28,779 nucleotides of DNA from JBAYVY01 sp041674345 (GTDB lineage Bacteria > Planctomycetota > Phycisphaerae > Phycisphaerales > Zrk34), in NCBI GenBank assembly GCA_041674345.1, contig JBAYVY010000004.1, forward strand, positions 1 through 28,779, written 5' to 3'. Under the pieces are notes generated by a model. That model searched no databases and had not been told where the DNA came from. It saw only the letters and a program-made list of their open reading frames with translations. This document shows, in pieces, positions 7,329 through 14,171 of this stretch. The translations under genes were made by a program, and so were the position numbers. Position 1 is the stretch's first letter. The number at the start of each line of letters is the position of its first letter.

Positions 7329-7526
7329 CTATCTCTCCGGCGGCTGGTCTGCCTTTGTCGCGGGTAGCTCGATGTCTTCCGGCCGAACCCAGACGACTTT
7401 ACCATTGCGCCACTGAGGGACGAGTTCACCCCGCAGTTCGGCTTCGTGGATCGCCTTGCGGGTGGCGCGAAGCATTGCGGCCTGCGTGCCAGCCATATCC
7501 TGATTCTTCTCAGACCACTTCATCAT
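7329..7526 (-). CDS. Small partner protein of the zeta-like toxin (candidate antitoxin)
   Basis: 65 residues. The start is ATG 7524-7526 with a strong GGAGG ribosome-binding site, and it overlaps the stop codon of the zeta-like gene as ATGA. A helical N-terminal part (AAMLRATRKAIHEAELRGELV) is followed by a compact VPQWRNGKVVWVRPEDIEL segment. From memory, zeta/AAA_33 kinase genes in many bacteria are followed or preceded by a small protein with a similar 'helix then W-(K/R)-(N/D)-G-K' layout. A role as the neutralising partner (epsilon-like in function, not in sequence) is inference from position and size. Confidence 0.7.
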   Translation of the reverse strand: MMKWSEKNQDMAGTQAAMLRATRKAIHEAELRGELVPQWRNGKVVWVRPEDIELPATKADQPPER

Positions 7527-8062
7527 GCCTGGCCTCCTTCATCGATAAGTATTGGCGGGGTTTTCGTGGCGTCATAGACCTGCCAGCTATCCACCAGTGG
7601 TTTGTAGAGGTTTTGGAAGTTTGACCCGCCCTGTTCAAAGCGTCGCCGGATGACCGGTTCAGGGATGTTGTGCCCGCCCATACGAACGCGATGCTGAACG
7701 CGGGCGACGGCCATCTCTGGGGAATCCAGCCGTAGGAACACGATCTTCACGACATAGCCAACCTGCTTCCATTCACGGATCAGGTTGGCATAGGTTCGCC
7801 CGGCCAGCGTTGATTCGACCGAGAAATCCAACCGTTGTTCGACGCACTCGCGGATGCGTTCGGCCATCAGACGCATGGCGGTGACGTTGGCCTTCTCAGG
7901 CTCGAACGGCGACAACCCGGCAGCGATCAGGTCCGCGTTAAGGAAAGTGGGGCAGTGCCCTTCGGCTGTGAGAAACTCCCTGGCGAAGGTGGTCTTGCCT
8001 GAGCCATTGGGGCCTGCCGGGATCAAGGCGCGGGGTGCGGGCGTTGGCTGAGATGGATTCAT
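7523..8062 (-). CDS. Zeta-toxin-like P-loop kinase (short form)
   Basis: 179 residues from ATG 8060-8062, with AAGGGAG upstream. The Walker A motif AGPNGSGKTT is at residues 16-25. Next come FLNADLIAAGLSPF and SVESTLAGRTYANLI, matching the zeta/PezT family N-x-D and (D/E)-STL segments that bind UDP-GlcNAc in the classical toxins. Later, VRMGGHNIPEPVIRRRFEQGGSNF supplies the basic lid and RR motif seen in this family. It is much shorter than streptococcal zeta (about 287 residues) and matches the short 'zeta toxin family/AAA_33' group. Classical zeta phosphorylates UDP-GlcNAc and blocks wall synthesis; the substrate of the short forms is less sure. Its start overlaps the stop of the hicA remnant (ATGA), and its own stop overlaps the next start. 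Confidence 0.85.
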   Translation of the reverse strand: MNPSQPTPAPRALIPAGPNGSGKTTFAREFLTAEGHCPTFLNADLIAAGLSPFEPEKANVTAMRLMAERIRECVEQRLDFSVESTLAGRTYANLIREWKQVGYVVKIVFLRLDSPEMAVARVQHRVRMGGHNIPEPVIRRRFEQGGSNFQNLYKPLVDSWQVYDATKTPPILIDEGGQA

Positions 8063-8121
8063 GTCACGCTCCCTTCGCAGCCGTGCGACTGAAGATGCTG
8101 AATGAGAACCCGGCGTTTCAT
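8059..8121 (-). pseudogene. hicA: HicA toxin remnant: first 20 codons only
   Basis: Starts at ATG 8119-8121, overlapping the hicB stop as ATGA, exactly where hicA is expected. The peptide MKRRVLIQHLQSHGCE matches the N-terminal helix of HicA proteins (typically MKRR-x-LI-x-HL-x-x-HGC). It then ends with GSVT and TGA. The central dsRBD-like beta sheet and the catalytic histidine (G-(S/N)-H region) are missing. The last codons GAA GGG AGC double as the ribosome-binding site of the zeta-like gene, and the TGA overlaps that gene's ATG. It is either a deletion scar where a zeta cassette replaced the toxin, or a leader peptide kept for translational coupling. Confidence 0.75.
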
Positions 8122-8336
8122 GCGGCTGACAGGTCCATGTTTTCCCGGATGACATCCATGCCGCCAAGCGTCTCTTCCGACAGTTCCCGATTCGCTTGCA
8201 GCGCCAGTTCCACCGCTTCGCGCAGGTTGCGGCGGGTTTCGTCCAGCGTATCGCCCTGTGTGTTGGCACCGGGCAACTCTTCGACAAACCCGATGTAGCC
8301 CTCCGGTACTTGCTGATAAACCGCGGTGAGTTTCAT
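8118..8336 (-). CDS. hicB: HicB-family antitoxin
   Basis: 72 residues from ATG 8334-8336, with GGAG eight bases upstream. The sequence MKLTAVYQQVPEGYIGFVEELPGANTQG is typical of the HicB partial RNase H fold: an N-terminal strand, then (G/A)-x-(V/I)-EELPG-x-x-(T/A)-x-GDT, then the helix LDETRRNLREAVELAL. The C-terminal DNA-binding RHH/HTH domain found in longer HicB proteins is absent. It is the first gene of the chain hicB - hicA' - zeta-like - small partner. Without HicA it may have been re-purposed or be an orphan. Promoter TATAAT at 8363-8368. Confidence 0.85.
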   Translation of the reverse strand: MKLTAVYQQVPEGYIGFVEELPGANTQGDTLDETRRNLREAVELALQANRELSEETLGGMDVIRENMDLSAA

Positions 8337-8361
8337 GGCGTGGCTCCAACTTGAATGACGA

Positions 8362-8386
8362 CATTATACCCGATGCCGAACCCGAC
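8362..8386 (-). promoter_or_regulatory. Promoter block with TATAAT upstream of hicB
   Basis: TATAAT at 8363-8368, 26 bases between the block edge and the ATG. It matches the block at 7080-7104 at 22 of 25 positions, including the ten bases GTCGGGTTCG and the ten bases GGGTATAATG. Confidence 0.7.
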
Positions 8387-8758
8387 ACCCCAAAACCTAC
8401 ACGATTCTGCTATCGGCGCACAAATGGGTCGCACATATTTCCTGAAAGGCGACGTGGGCCGCCGGCGCGTCCGTGGAACCATCCATGGGCGCACCGGCAT
8501 GTCGCTGTTGCGCCATCAACACCCTAACACGGGGCCATCAACCCCCCCTAGCTGTTTCATGGAGCCGCGTGTGGCGCGCATCGGCGCGGCCGCATTTTCA
8601 GCACGGCGCGCATTTCGCAAAAATTCGTGAGCCGCCACGGCGACAGGGGTTACACGCGGAATTTCCCGCCGACCGACATGCTGGTGCGCAAAATCGCTTC
8701 TGGCATCACAAGGGCGGAGGGCGGAATGACCGATTTGCAACCATTTCACAGGCGAAGC
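8387..8758. other. Non-coding interval between hicB and aroB
   Basis: About 370 bases, unusually rich in GCGC and CGCC strings. Short open frames have no ribosome-binding site or motif. I see no RNA gene or terminator. Confidence 0.45.
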
Positions 8759-9844
8759 TCAGCCGCTGATGTACCGCCAGCCGGCTTCGATCTGCCGCGG
8801 CGAGGCGTCCTTCACGATGCTCGCCACGCCCAGTCGGTCGGGCAGCACCAGGCGGATGTGGCTGTCAGCGACTTTCTTGTCCAGCATCATCGCGGCCATC
8901 AATTGTTCGACCGGTGCGAGGTTCGCTTTGACGGGCAAACCAATCTTCGTCAGCAGCGCGATCAGTCGCGGCAACACGTCAATGGGGCAGCGGTTTGCAT
9001 CAGTGGCCAGTTTCGTCGCGGCGACCATGCCGAGGGATACCGCTTCGCCGTGTTCGATCACGCCGTAGCCGCTGGTGGCTTCGATGGCGTGCGCGAAGGT
9101 GTGGCCGAAGTTCAGGTGCGCCCGCTCGCCGGTCTCTTTTTCATCCGCTTCGACGACGCGTGCTTTGATGGCGACGTTCCATGTAACCAATTCTGTGAGT
9201 GTCCCCGGTTGCATGGCCTGTATCTTGCCCCAGTTTTCGTCAAGCCATTCAAACTTTCCAGAATAACGGATCACCGCGTGTTTCACGCACTCAGCCATGC
9301 CGCAACGCAACTCGCGCGGGGGCAACGTCTGCAACACCAGCGGGTCGATGACCACGGCCATCGGCTGGTAAAACGCGCCGATGAGGTTTTTGCCCTGAGG
9401 CACGTTCACGCCGACTTTCCCGCCGACGCTGGCATCGACCATCGCCAGCAGCGAGGTGGGGCACTGGACGAACGGTACGCCGCGCAGGTACGTGGCGGCG
9501 ACGAACCCCGCCACGTCGCCGACGATGCCGCCGCCCAGCGCGATCACCGGCGATCGGCGTTCGAGCTTGGCGTCGAGCATCGTTTTGTACGCATCTTTCA
9601 CGGAGTCGAGGTTTTTGTGTTTTTCGCCGGAACACAAAATGTGTCGAACAACGTCGTAACCGGCGTGTCGCAGCGAGCCGATCGCGTGATCGCCGTGCAG
9701 CGCCATGACGTGTTCGTCGCTGATGAGAACGCAGCGGGTGTGCGGCGCGACGTCGCGGACGATCGCGCCCAGCCGGTCGAGCGCGGTCGGCTCGATGGTG
9801 ATGTCGTAGCGATGATGCGGCAGGTTGACGGTGACGACGGGCAT
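8759..9844 (-). CDS. aroB: 3-dehydroquinate synthase AroB
   Basis: 361 residues, full length. AroB turns DAHP into 3-dehydroquinate, step two of the shikimate pathway, with NAD and a divalent metal. Motifs: SGEKHKNLD (residues 72-80), the NAD-binding ALGGGIVGDVAGF (102-114), QCPTSLLAMVDASVGGKVGVN (127-147), GKNLIGAFYQP (151-161) and the metal ligands E185 (GMAECVKHAVI), then NFGHTFAHAIE. It starts at ATG 9842-9844 with an AGGA ribosome-binding site, three bases after the end of the preceding membrane-protein gene, so the two are probably co-transcribed. No other aro genes lie in the window. Confidence 0.97.
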   Translation of the reverse strand: MPVVTVNLPHHRYDITIEPTALDRLGAIVRDVAPHTRCVLISDEHVMALHGDHAIGSLRHAGYDVVRHILCSGEKHKNLDSVKDAYKTMLDAKLERRSPVIALGGGIVGDVAGFVAATYLRGVPFVQCPTSLLAMVDASVGGKVGVNVPQGKNLIGAFYQPMAVVIDPLVLQTLPPRELRCGMAECVKHAVIRYSGKFEWLDENWGKIQAMQPGTLTELVTWNVAIKARVVEADEKETGERAHLNFGHTFAHAIEATSGYGVIEHGEAVSLGMVAATKLATDANRCPIDVLPRLIALLTKIGLPVKANLAPVEQLMAAMMLDKKVADSHIRLVLPDRLGVASIVKDASPRQIEAGWRYISG

Positions 9845-9847
9845 GAT

Positions 9848-10675
9848 TCAGTCCTGTTGCTCGTTTTCGTTTTCAAGGGCGTTCATCGCCTCGGCGGGAT
9901 CGTCGGGCAGATCGTCGCGCAACTCGACGGGCTTGCGTTTTCGCCGGGACGCCTCGGCGGGTTGTTCGCGTTTGTTGCGGCGGGTTTCACGGTTTCGCCG
10001 AATGCGGACGACCAGCACGACGATGTATCCGACGATCATCGCGAAGATGAGCGTGATGACCAGCAGGGGGCGATAGGCGACGCCGGACGAAGCGGCGGGC
10101 GGTTCGACAAACGCGGCGGATCGACCGACGAAAACGGGATAGGCGGAGGGATCGTCTTTGAGATTGGATTGTTGAAGGACGGTGAAAAACCGCGCGACCA
10201 GGCGGAGCTTCATGTCTTGGGTGAGCGGGGCGGTGTTTTGCCCGCGGGTGACGCCCCACTGGACCGGCGGGGGATCGGCGAGGAAGACAATGATGATTCC
10301 TCCGAGGGAGGTGGTTCCATCCGGCGCGGTGATTCCGGGGGTGCGAACGGCCCAGGATTGGACGTTGTCGTAGTCGATGCGGGCGAGCAGGCCGAAGTCG
10401 ATGCGTGCGACGAGTGTGCCTTCGATGAGGCAGGATTCGCCGCGCCATTGTGCGGTGTTTTCGCGGATGGCGGCATAGTCGGGCAGGCGCGAGCCGGCTT
10501 CGTTGGCGGTTGGATCGTTGGACCACGATTGGGCGTTGGCCAGCAGGGCGTACAACCCGGGCTGGTCGTAGCTGACGGTCAGGTCGGGCGTGGTGGCGAG
10601 CATCTCCCGCTGATCGTCGGTCAGCGGCGGCAGCGCGGCCAGGACGAGGCACGGTATGAGAGCGAGCCAGTTCAT
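9848..10675 (-). CDS. Exported single-span membrane protein, unknown, co-transcribed with aroB
   Basis: 275 residues. A short signal peptide (NWLALIPCLVLAALPPL) is followed by a roughly 180-residue extracytoplasmic domain and one strong membrane helix (LLVITLIFAMIVGYIVVLVV). The C-terminal tail is about 55 residues, very basic then acidic, and ends in NENEQQD. The middle of the external domain (WRGESCLIEGTLVARIDF ... NVQSWAVRTPG ... GGIIIVFLADPP) looks beta-rich, OB-like by eye. I cannot name the family. It ends three bases before aroB begins. It is probably a type I inner membrane protein. Confidence 0.75.
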   Translation of the reverse strand: MNWLALIPCLVLAALPPLTDDQREMLATTPDLTVSYDQPGLYALLANAQSWSNDPTANEAGSRLPDYAAIRENTAQWRGESCLIEGTLVARIDFGLLARIDYDNVQSWAVRTPGITAPDGTTSLGGIIIVFLADPPPVQWGVTRGQNTAPLTQDMKLRLVARFFTVLQQSNLKDDPSAYPVFVGRSAAFVEPPAASSGVAYRPLLVITLIFAMIVGYIVVLVVRIRRNRETRRNKREQPAEASRRKRKPVELRDDLPDDPAEAMNALENENEQQD

Positions 10676-10720
10676 ATCGGGAATTGTAATGGATGGACGG
10701 GAGGAGCGCGCGGGGGGATC

Positions 10721-10745
10721 GAGGGATCGCTAAGCCGCAAGCGGC
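10721..10745 (-). repeat. 25-bp hairpin element, copy 1 (after doc)
   Basis: On the plus strand it contains GATCGCTAAGCCGCAAGCGG; GCCGC-AA-GCGGC forms the hairpin. It begins two bases after the doc stop codon on the minus strand. The same element follows guaA (11665-11689) and glnN (17093-17117), in the same orientation relative to the gene. Confidence 0.9.
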
Positions 10746-10747
10746 CG

Positions 10748-11409
10748 TTACCATTCGTAGCCCATATCCTCTGCGATTCGATAGATGGCGATAAGGAGTT
10801 GCCATTGCCCCCGGAGTGTGTTGGCAGTGTCACGCTTGCCTTCGGCTTCTGCGTTTGTTCCAAGAGAGTCGATGAAGCCCATGAGCGGTATTGCGGTCTC
10901 GGCTTCGTGGAAGGTTGTTTTATGTTCGCTGCCCGGGCTTTGTCGAAATGCGGCATCAAGCTCTTGCAGATGTTGCGGGGTCAGCCGCTGGAAGAACTCG
11001 CGCAGTTCCATTTTGGGTTTTTCGTGCATATGTTTTCTTGCCCATTCGGTGAATGCGGGTTTGTCCAATGTGCCGGCGGCGAGTTGGAGGATGATCGGTT
11101 CGGCGTCATCGGCGGTGGCGTCGAAACTCCAGCCGTTGTCGGACAGGAACGCGATCATCGCGGCGGTGCCGGCCCGCTTGTTGCCATCGACGAACGGATG
11201 ATTCATGGAAATGTGAAAAGCGTATGCGGCGGCCATCGCGGGGATGTCTTCGTGCAGATATTGGCGCCGAATTGTTGGGCGGGCATGGCGACGGCGGATT
11301 CCAACAGGCCGCGATCTCGCAGCGTCGGATCGCCGCCGTGATCTTCGATGGCGATAGCATGTAGTGTCAGAATATCTTCAACCGACAGGAAGCGCGGCGT
11401 GGTGTTCAC
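10748..11409 (-). pseudogene. doc: Doc-like Fic toxin with long C-terminal extension, broken by a one-base deletion
   Basis: The frame begins at GTG 11407-11409, overlapping the antitoxin stop (GTGA). It reads TTPRFLSVEDILTLHAIAI ... LRDRGLLESAVAMPAQQFG, then loses frame near 11263-11266. In the next frame it goes on YLHEDIPAMAAAYAFHI and the Fic/Doc signature HPFVDGNKRAG, running to TAA 10748-10750. Adding one G (GGC GGC CAA for GGC GCC AA) restores a 220-residue protein. Doc phosphorylates EF-Tu; its catalytic HPFxDGNKR loop is intact. The C-terminal 110 residues (from about GTLDKPAFTEW) have no counterpart in P1 Doc (126 residues). Broken toxin, miscalled base or frameshifting are all possible. 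Confidence 0.87.
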
Positions 11410-11618
11410 TTGGCCAACCTTCGCATCAGGTCGCCGTGTTTGCCGAACACTTCGCGGACGTGACGGTCCAGCCGCGCGGGGTCTTTGCCGGGGGAAAGTC
11501 GTTCGCGCAGGTACAGGATGTATGCTGAGACGGACAGGTTCAATTTGGCGGCGTCGGCTTCGAGCTGCTTGCGAAACTCCGGGGTGGCTTGGAATTGGAT
11601 GGTTTCGGTGGTGGACAT
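11406..11618 (-). CDS. Ribbon-helix-helix-like antitoxin paired with Doc
   Basis: 70 residues from ATG 11616-11618 (MSTTETIQFQ). The pattern TIQFQATPEFRKQLEADAAKL followed by LSVSAYILYLRERL is that of a short N-terminal beta strand and two helices, as in CopG/Arc-type RHH DNA-binding proteins. A charged C-terminal tail would bind the toxin. Its stop overlaps the doc start by GTGA. The ribosome-binding site is weak. The role as autoregulating antitoxin is inferred from fold and coupling. Confidence 0.75.
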   Translation of the reverse strand: MSTTETIQFQATPEFRKQLEADAAKLNLSVSAYILYLRERLSPGKDPARLDRHVREVFGKHGDLMRRLAK

Positions 11619-11664
11619 ACATTCAATTATCGGCGTGAAAAGGTGATGAGGCAAATGGAAAATC

Positions 11665-11689
11665 GAGGGATCGCGAAGCCGCAAGCGGC
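11665..11689 (-). repeat. 25-bp hairpin element, copy 2 (after guaA)
   Basis: One base differs from copy 1 (GCGAAG instead of GCTAAG). It starts four bases after the guaA stop codon on the minus strand, between guaA and the antitoxin gene. Confidence 0.9.
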
Positions 11690-11693
11690 GGAC

Positions 11694-13352
11694 TTATTCC
11701 CACTCGATGGTCGCGGGGGGTTTGCTGGAGATGTCGTACACGACGCGGTTGACGCCTCGGACTTCGTTGATGATGCGGCTGCTCATGGTGGCCAGGACGT
11801 CATACGGAATGCGTGCCCAGTCGGCGGTCATGAAGTCCTGCGTCTCGACGGCGCGGACGGCGCAGACGTATTCGTAGGTGCGACCGTCGCCCATGACGCC
11901 GACCGATTGCACGCCGGCCAGAAGGACGGCGAACACCTGCGAAGTGGAGCGGTAGAGATGATTGGCGGTGAGTTCTTCGAGGACGATTTCATCGGCGTCG
12001 CGCAGGATGCGCAGACGTTCGGGTGTGACTTCGCCGGTGATTCGGACGGCCAGTCCGGGGCCGGGGAAGGGATGGCGCCAGACGAGGGATTCGGGCAGGC
12101 CGAGCACTTCGCCGAGTTTGCGAACTTCGTCTTTGAACAGGTCGCGGAGGGGTTCGATCAACTGGAAACCCAACTCGGCGGGCAGTCCGCCGACGTTGTG
12201 ATGGAGTTTGATGTTGGCGGCGGTTCCGGCGTGGCCGTGGCCGGACTCGATGACATCGGGGTAGAGGGTTCCCTGGGCGAGGTATTTGATTTTGCCGGTG
12301 GAAGAACCCAAGGCGGCGTTCGCCCCCGGAAAAGACTCGCTCTGCCTTGGCTTGGCCCCCGGAAATGCCTCGGCTTGGAGATCGTGGGCGGATTGTTTGA
12401 AGACGTCGATGAAGCGGTGTCCGATTCGGCGGCGTTTTTCCTGGGGGTCGGTGACGCCCTTGAGATCGTTGAGGAAATCGGCACCGGCATCGACGACGCG
12501 GAGGTCGATGTCGAAGTGATCGCGGAAGGTGGCTTCGACCATTTCGCGTTCGCCTTTTCGGAGCAGGCCGTTATCGACGAAGATGCAGGTGAGTTGTTTG
12601 CCGATGGATTTGTGGAGGAGAGCGGCGACGACGGAGGAATCGACCCCGCCGGACAGGCCGCAGATGACGCGGTCGTTGCCGACCTGTTGACGGATGCGAT
12701 CGACCTGCATTTGCATGAAGTCGCTCATGCGCCAGGTGTGTTTGCAGCCGCAGACGTTGTAGAGGAAGTTGTGGAGGATGTCGATGCCGTGGGGCGTGTG
12801 GGTGACTTCGGGGTGGAACTGCACGCCGTAGAACGGGTGCTTGGTGTGTTTGACGGCGGCGAGGGGGCAGGTGGGTGTGGAGGCGAGGACGGTCAGTTCA
12901 TCGCGGCCGGCACTTCCGGGGGCGGGGGCGACCTGATCGCCGTGACTCATCCAGACGGTGGTGTTTTGGGGCAGACCGGCGAGGAGGTTCGTGGCATCGA
13001 CGACCTGAAGTTGTGCGCGTCCGAACTCGCGGTGATTGGCGGATTTGACTTCGCAGCCGAGGATTTGGCAGCCGATCTGCATACCGTAGCAGATGCCGAG
13101 TACGGGAACGCCCGGAAGTTTCTCGAAGAGTTTTTCATCGCAGCGCGGGGCGCCGGGTTCATAGACGCTGGCCGGTCCGCCGGAGAGGATGATGCCCTTG
13201 GGTTTGTATTTGGCCAGTTCTTCGGGGGGCGTGGCGGGATGGACGAGGATGCTGAACGCACCGGCTTCACGGACGCGGCGAGCGATCAGTTGGGCGTATT
13301 GCGAGCCGAAATCCAGGACGGGGATGACTTCATCATGTGGCAGGGTGGTCAT
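11694..13352 (-). CDS. guaA: GMP synthase (glutamine-hydrolysing) GuaA with low-complexity insertions
   Basis: 552 residues; the family is usually 510-525. It converts XMP to GMP using glutamine. The N-terminal class I amidotransferase domain has LDFGSQYAQLIARRVRE, nucleophile C88 (GICYGMQ), H180 and E182 (FHPEV). The ATP pyrophosphatase has SGGVDSS at 234-240. The C-terminal dimer domain ends in SSKPPATIEWE, as in all GuaA. Two stretches are foreign to the family. Residues about 143-150 (PAPGSAGR) interrupt the amidotransferase domain. About 325-353 (AFPGAKPRQSESFPGANAAL and flanks) lie just before KYLAQGTLYPDVIES. Both are encoded by the TTCCGGGGG micro-repeat. The start is ATG 13350-13352, by homology. 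It appears functional as all catalytic residues remain. Confidence 0.96.
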   Translation of the reverse strand: MTTLPHDEVIPVLDFGSQYAQLIARRVREAGAFSILVHPATPPEELAKYKPKGIILSGGPASVYEPGAPRCDEKLFEKLPGVPVLGICYGMQIGCQILGCEVKSANHREFGRAQLQVVDATNLLAGLPQNTTVWMSHGDQVAPAPGSAGRDELTVLASTPTCPLAAVKHTKHPFYGVQFHPEVTHTPHGIDILHNFLYNVCGCKHTWRMSDFMQMQVDRIRQQVGNDRVICGLSGGVDSSVVAALLHKSIGKQLTCIFVDNGLLRKGEREMVEATFRDHFDIDLRVVDAGADFLNDLKGVTDPQEKRRRIGHRFIDVFKQSAHDLQAEAFPGAKPRQSESFPGANAALGSSTGKIKYLAQGTLYPDVIESGHGHAGTAANIKLHHNVGGLPAELGFQLIEPLRDLFKDEVRKLGEVLGLPESLVWRHPFPGPGLAVRITGEVTPERLRILRDADEIVLEELTANHLYRSTSQVFAVLLAGVQSVGVMGDGRTYEYVCAVRAVETQDFMTADWARIPYDVLATMSSRIINEVRGVNRVVYDISSKPPATIEWE

Positions 13353-13454
13353 GCGATTGTTCCCAAAAAGACGATGGTAGTCGGGGGAGGGGATGCTGGC
13401 AAGAAATGACCAAGAACCACAAACCAATGACAAAATAAGGACAAAAAAAAGAAC

Positions 13455-13548
13455 TCACCACGGAGAACACGGAGGACACGGAGAATGAATTGAAAACGGC
13501 TTGAAACATGCTTTTTTCTCTCTGTGATCTCCGTGTGCTCCGTGGTGA
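13455..13548. repeat. CACGGAG-based inverted repeat
   Basis: The left arm 13455-13484 (TCACCACGGAGAACACGGAG and on) and right arm 13517-13548 are reverse complements with about four mismatches over 30 bases; the loop is about 32 bases. Each arm is itself a tandem of CACGGAG units. Similar 'CCACGGAG' palindromes are, from memory, widespread in planctomycete genomes. Confidence 0.85.
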
Positions 13549-13570
13549 ATATCCGGTTCTTTTAGGCGCT

Positions 13571-13664
13571 CCAAGTTTCAAATTCCAATGACCAACTCGG
13601 CCATGACCATCCGTCTGAACATTGGCGGTTGGAGTTTATTTCGTCATTGGAGATTGGTTGTTGG
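13571..13664. repeat. CCAATGACCAA-type imperfect inverted repeat
   Basis: Left arm 13571-13608 contains CAAATTCCAATGACCAACT; right arm 13628-13664 contains TCATTGGAGATTGGTTGTTGG. Complementarity is patchy but includes an 8-base perfect core (CCAATGAC/GTCATTGG). Confidence 0.6.
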
Positions 13665-13763
13665 TTTTTCCCCGGCCGGGGCCGGGGCTTTCATCATCGG
13701 CGACGGTGACATAAGATGAACGGATCGTGCGGATGGGTTTGGGCCAATCGGAGTGACACCCTG

Positions 13764-14171
13764 ATGGGTCGTGCGGCAATCATATGGTTGACGGCGGTGA
13801 TGGCGATGGGGCCGGCTGGTTGCGCGCCTCCGCCGGCCAGTGAAGGCGGATTCGATTCGCGCGACCCGGCGGCGAAGTTGTATGCGATTCAACGGGCCGG
13901 TGAGCAGCGCGATCGTTCGGCGATCCCGCACCTGATCGAGCAACTGAACAGCGATGATGAGGCGGTGCGGATGTTCGCGATCATCGCACTGGAGAAGATC
14001 ACCGGTACGCGGCTGGGCTATTCGCCTTACGATCCGGCGTGGAAACGTGAACCGGCGGTGGGGGAATGGGTGGCGGCCTACAAGAACGGGGAGTTTGCGG
14101 GCACCGCGAAGCCCCCGCCCCCGGAAAAGCAAACGCAAGCGGCGGGAGAAGGAGCGGAGAGCAAGCAGTGA
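13764..14171 (+). CDS. Small lipoprotein with a HEAT-like repeat
   Basis: 135 residues from ATG 13764 (MGRAAIIWLTAVMAMGPAGC). The signal peptide ends in the lipobox GPAGC, so the protein should be lipid-anchored. The mature part contains RDRSAIPHLIEQLNSDDEAVRMFAIIALEKITG, a typical HEAT/PBS-lyase-like helical repeat. It is followed by WVAAYKNGEF and a Pro/Lys/Gln-rich tail that contains one CCCCCGGAA micro-repeat. GGAG lies about ten bases upstream. An in-frame ATG at 13716 would place residues ahead of the signal peptide and is less likely. Its stop overlaps the next gene's GTG start, indicating an operon. Confidence 0.8.
   Translation: MGRAAIIWLTAVMAMGPAGCAPPPASEGGFDSRDPAAKLYAIQRAGEQRDRSAIPHLIEQLNSDDEAVRMFAIIALEKITGTRLGYSPYDPAWKREPAVGEWVAAYKNGEFAGTAKPPPPEKQTQAAGEGAESKQ

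Larger units (their letters stand above)
13353..13763. other. Intergenic region between divergent guaA and the lipoprotein/anti-sigma cluster
   Basis: About 410 bases without a gene. It contains two imperfect palindromes built from short repeats (listed separately) and a GC palindrome CCCCGGCCGGGGCCGGGG near 13671-13688. Promoters of both flanking units should lie here, but no clear -35/-10 pair stands out. Confidence 0.5.

Noticed and set aside
8355..8769. Short plus-strand frames between hicB and aroB
   Set aside because: Basic and cysteine-poor nonsense-like composition, mutually overlapping, without start signals.
8627..11341. A 904-codon open frame on the plus strand
   Set aside because: It is antisense to aroB, the membrane-protein gene and doc; composition is typical of antisense reading of GC-rich genes and no motif is recognisable.
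11589..13409. A 606-codon open frame on the plus strand
   Set aside because: Antisense shadow of guaA, whose minus-strand product has every catalytic motif.
13671..13688. GC palindrome CCCCGGCCGGGGCCGGGG as terminator or operator
   Set aside because: No U-run and position upstream of a plus-strand gene; could be chance in GC-rich DNA, so not listed as a site.
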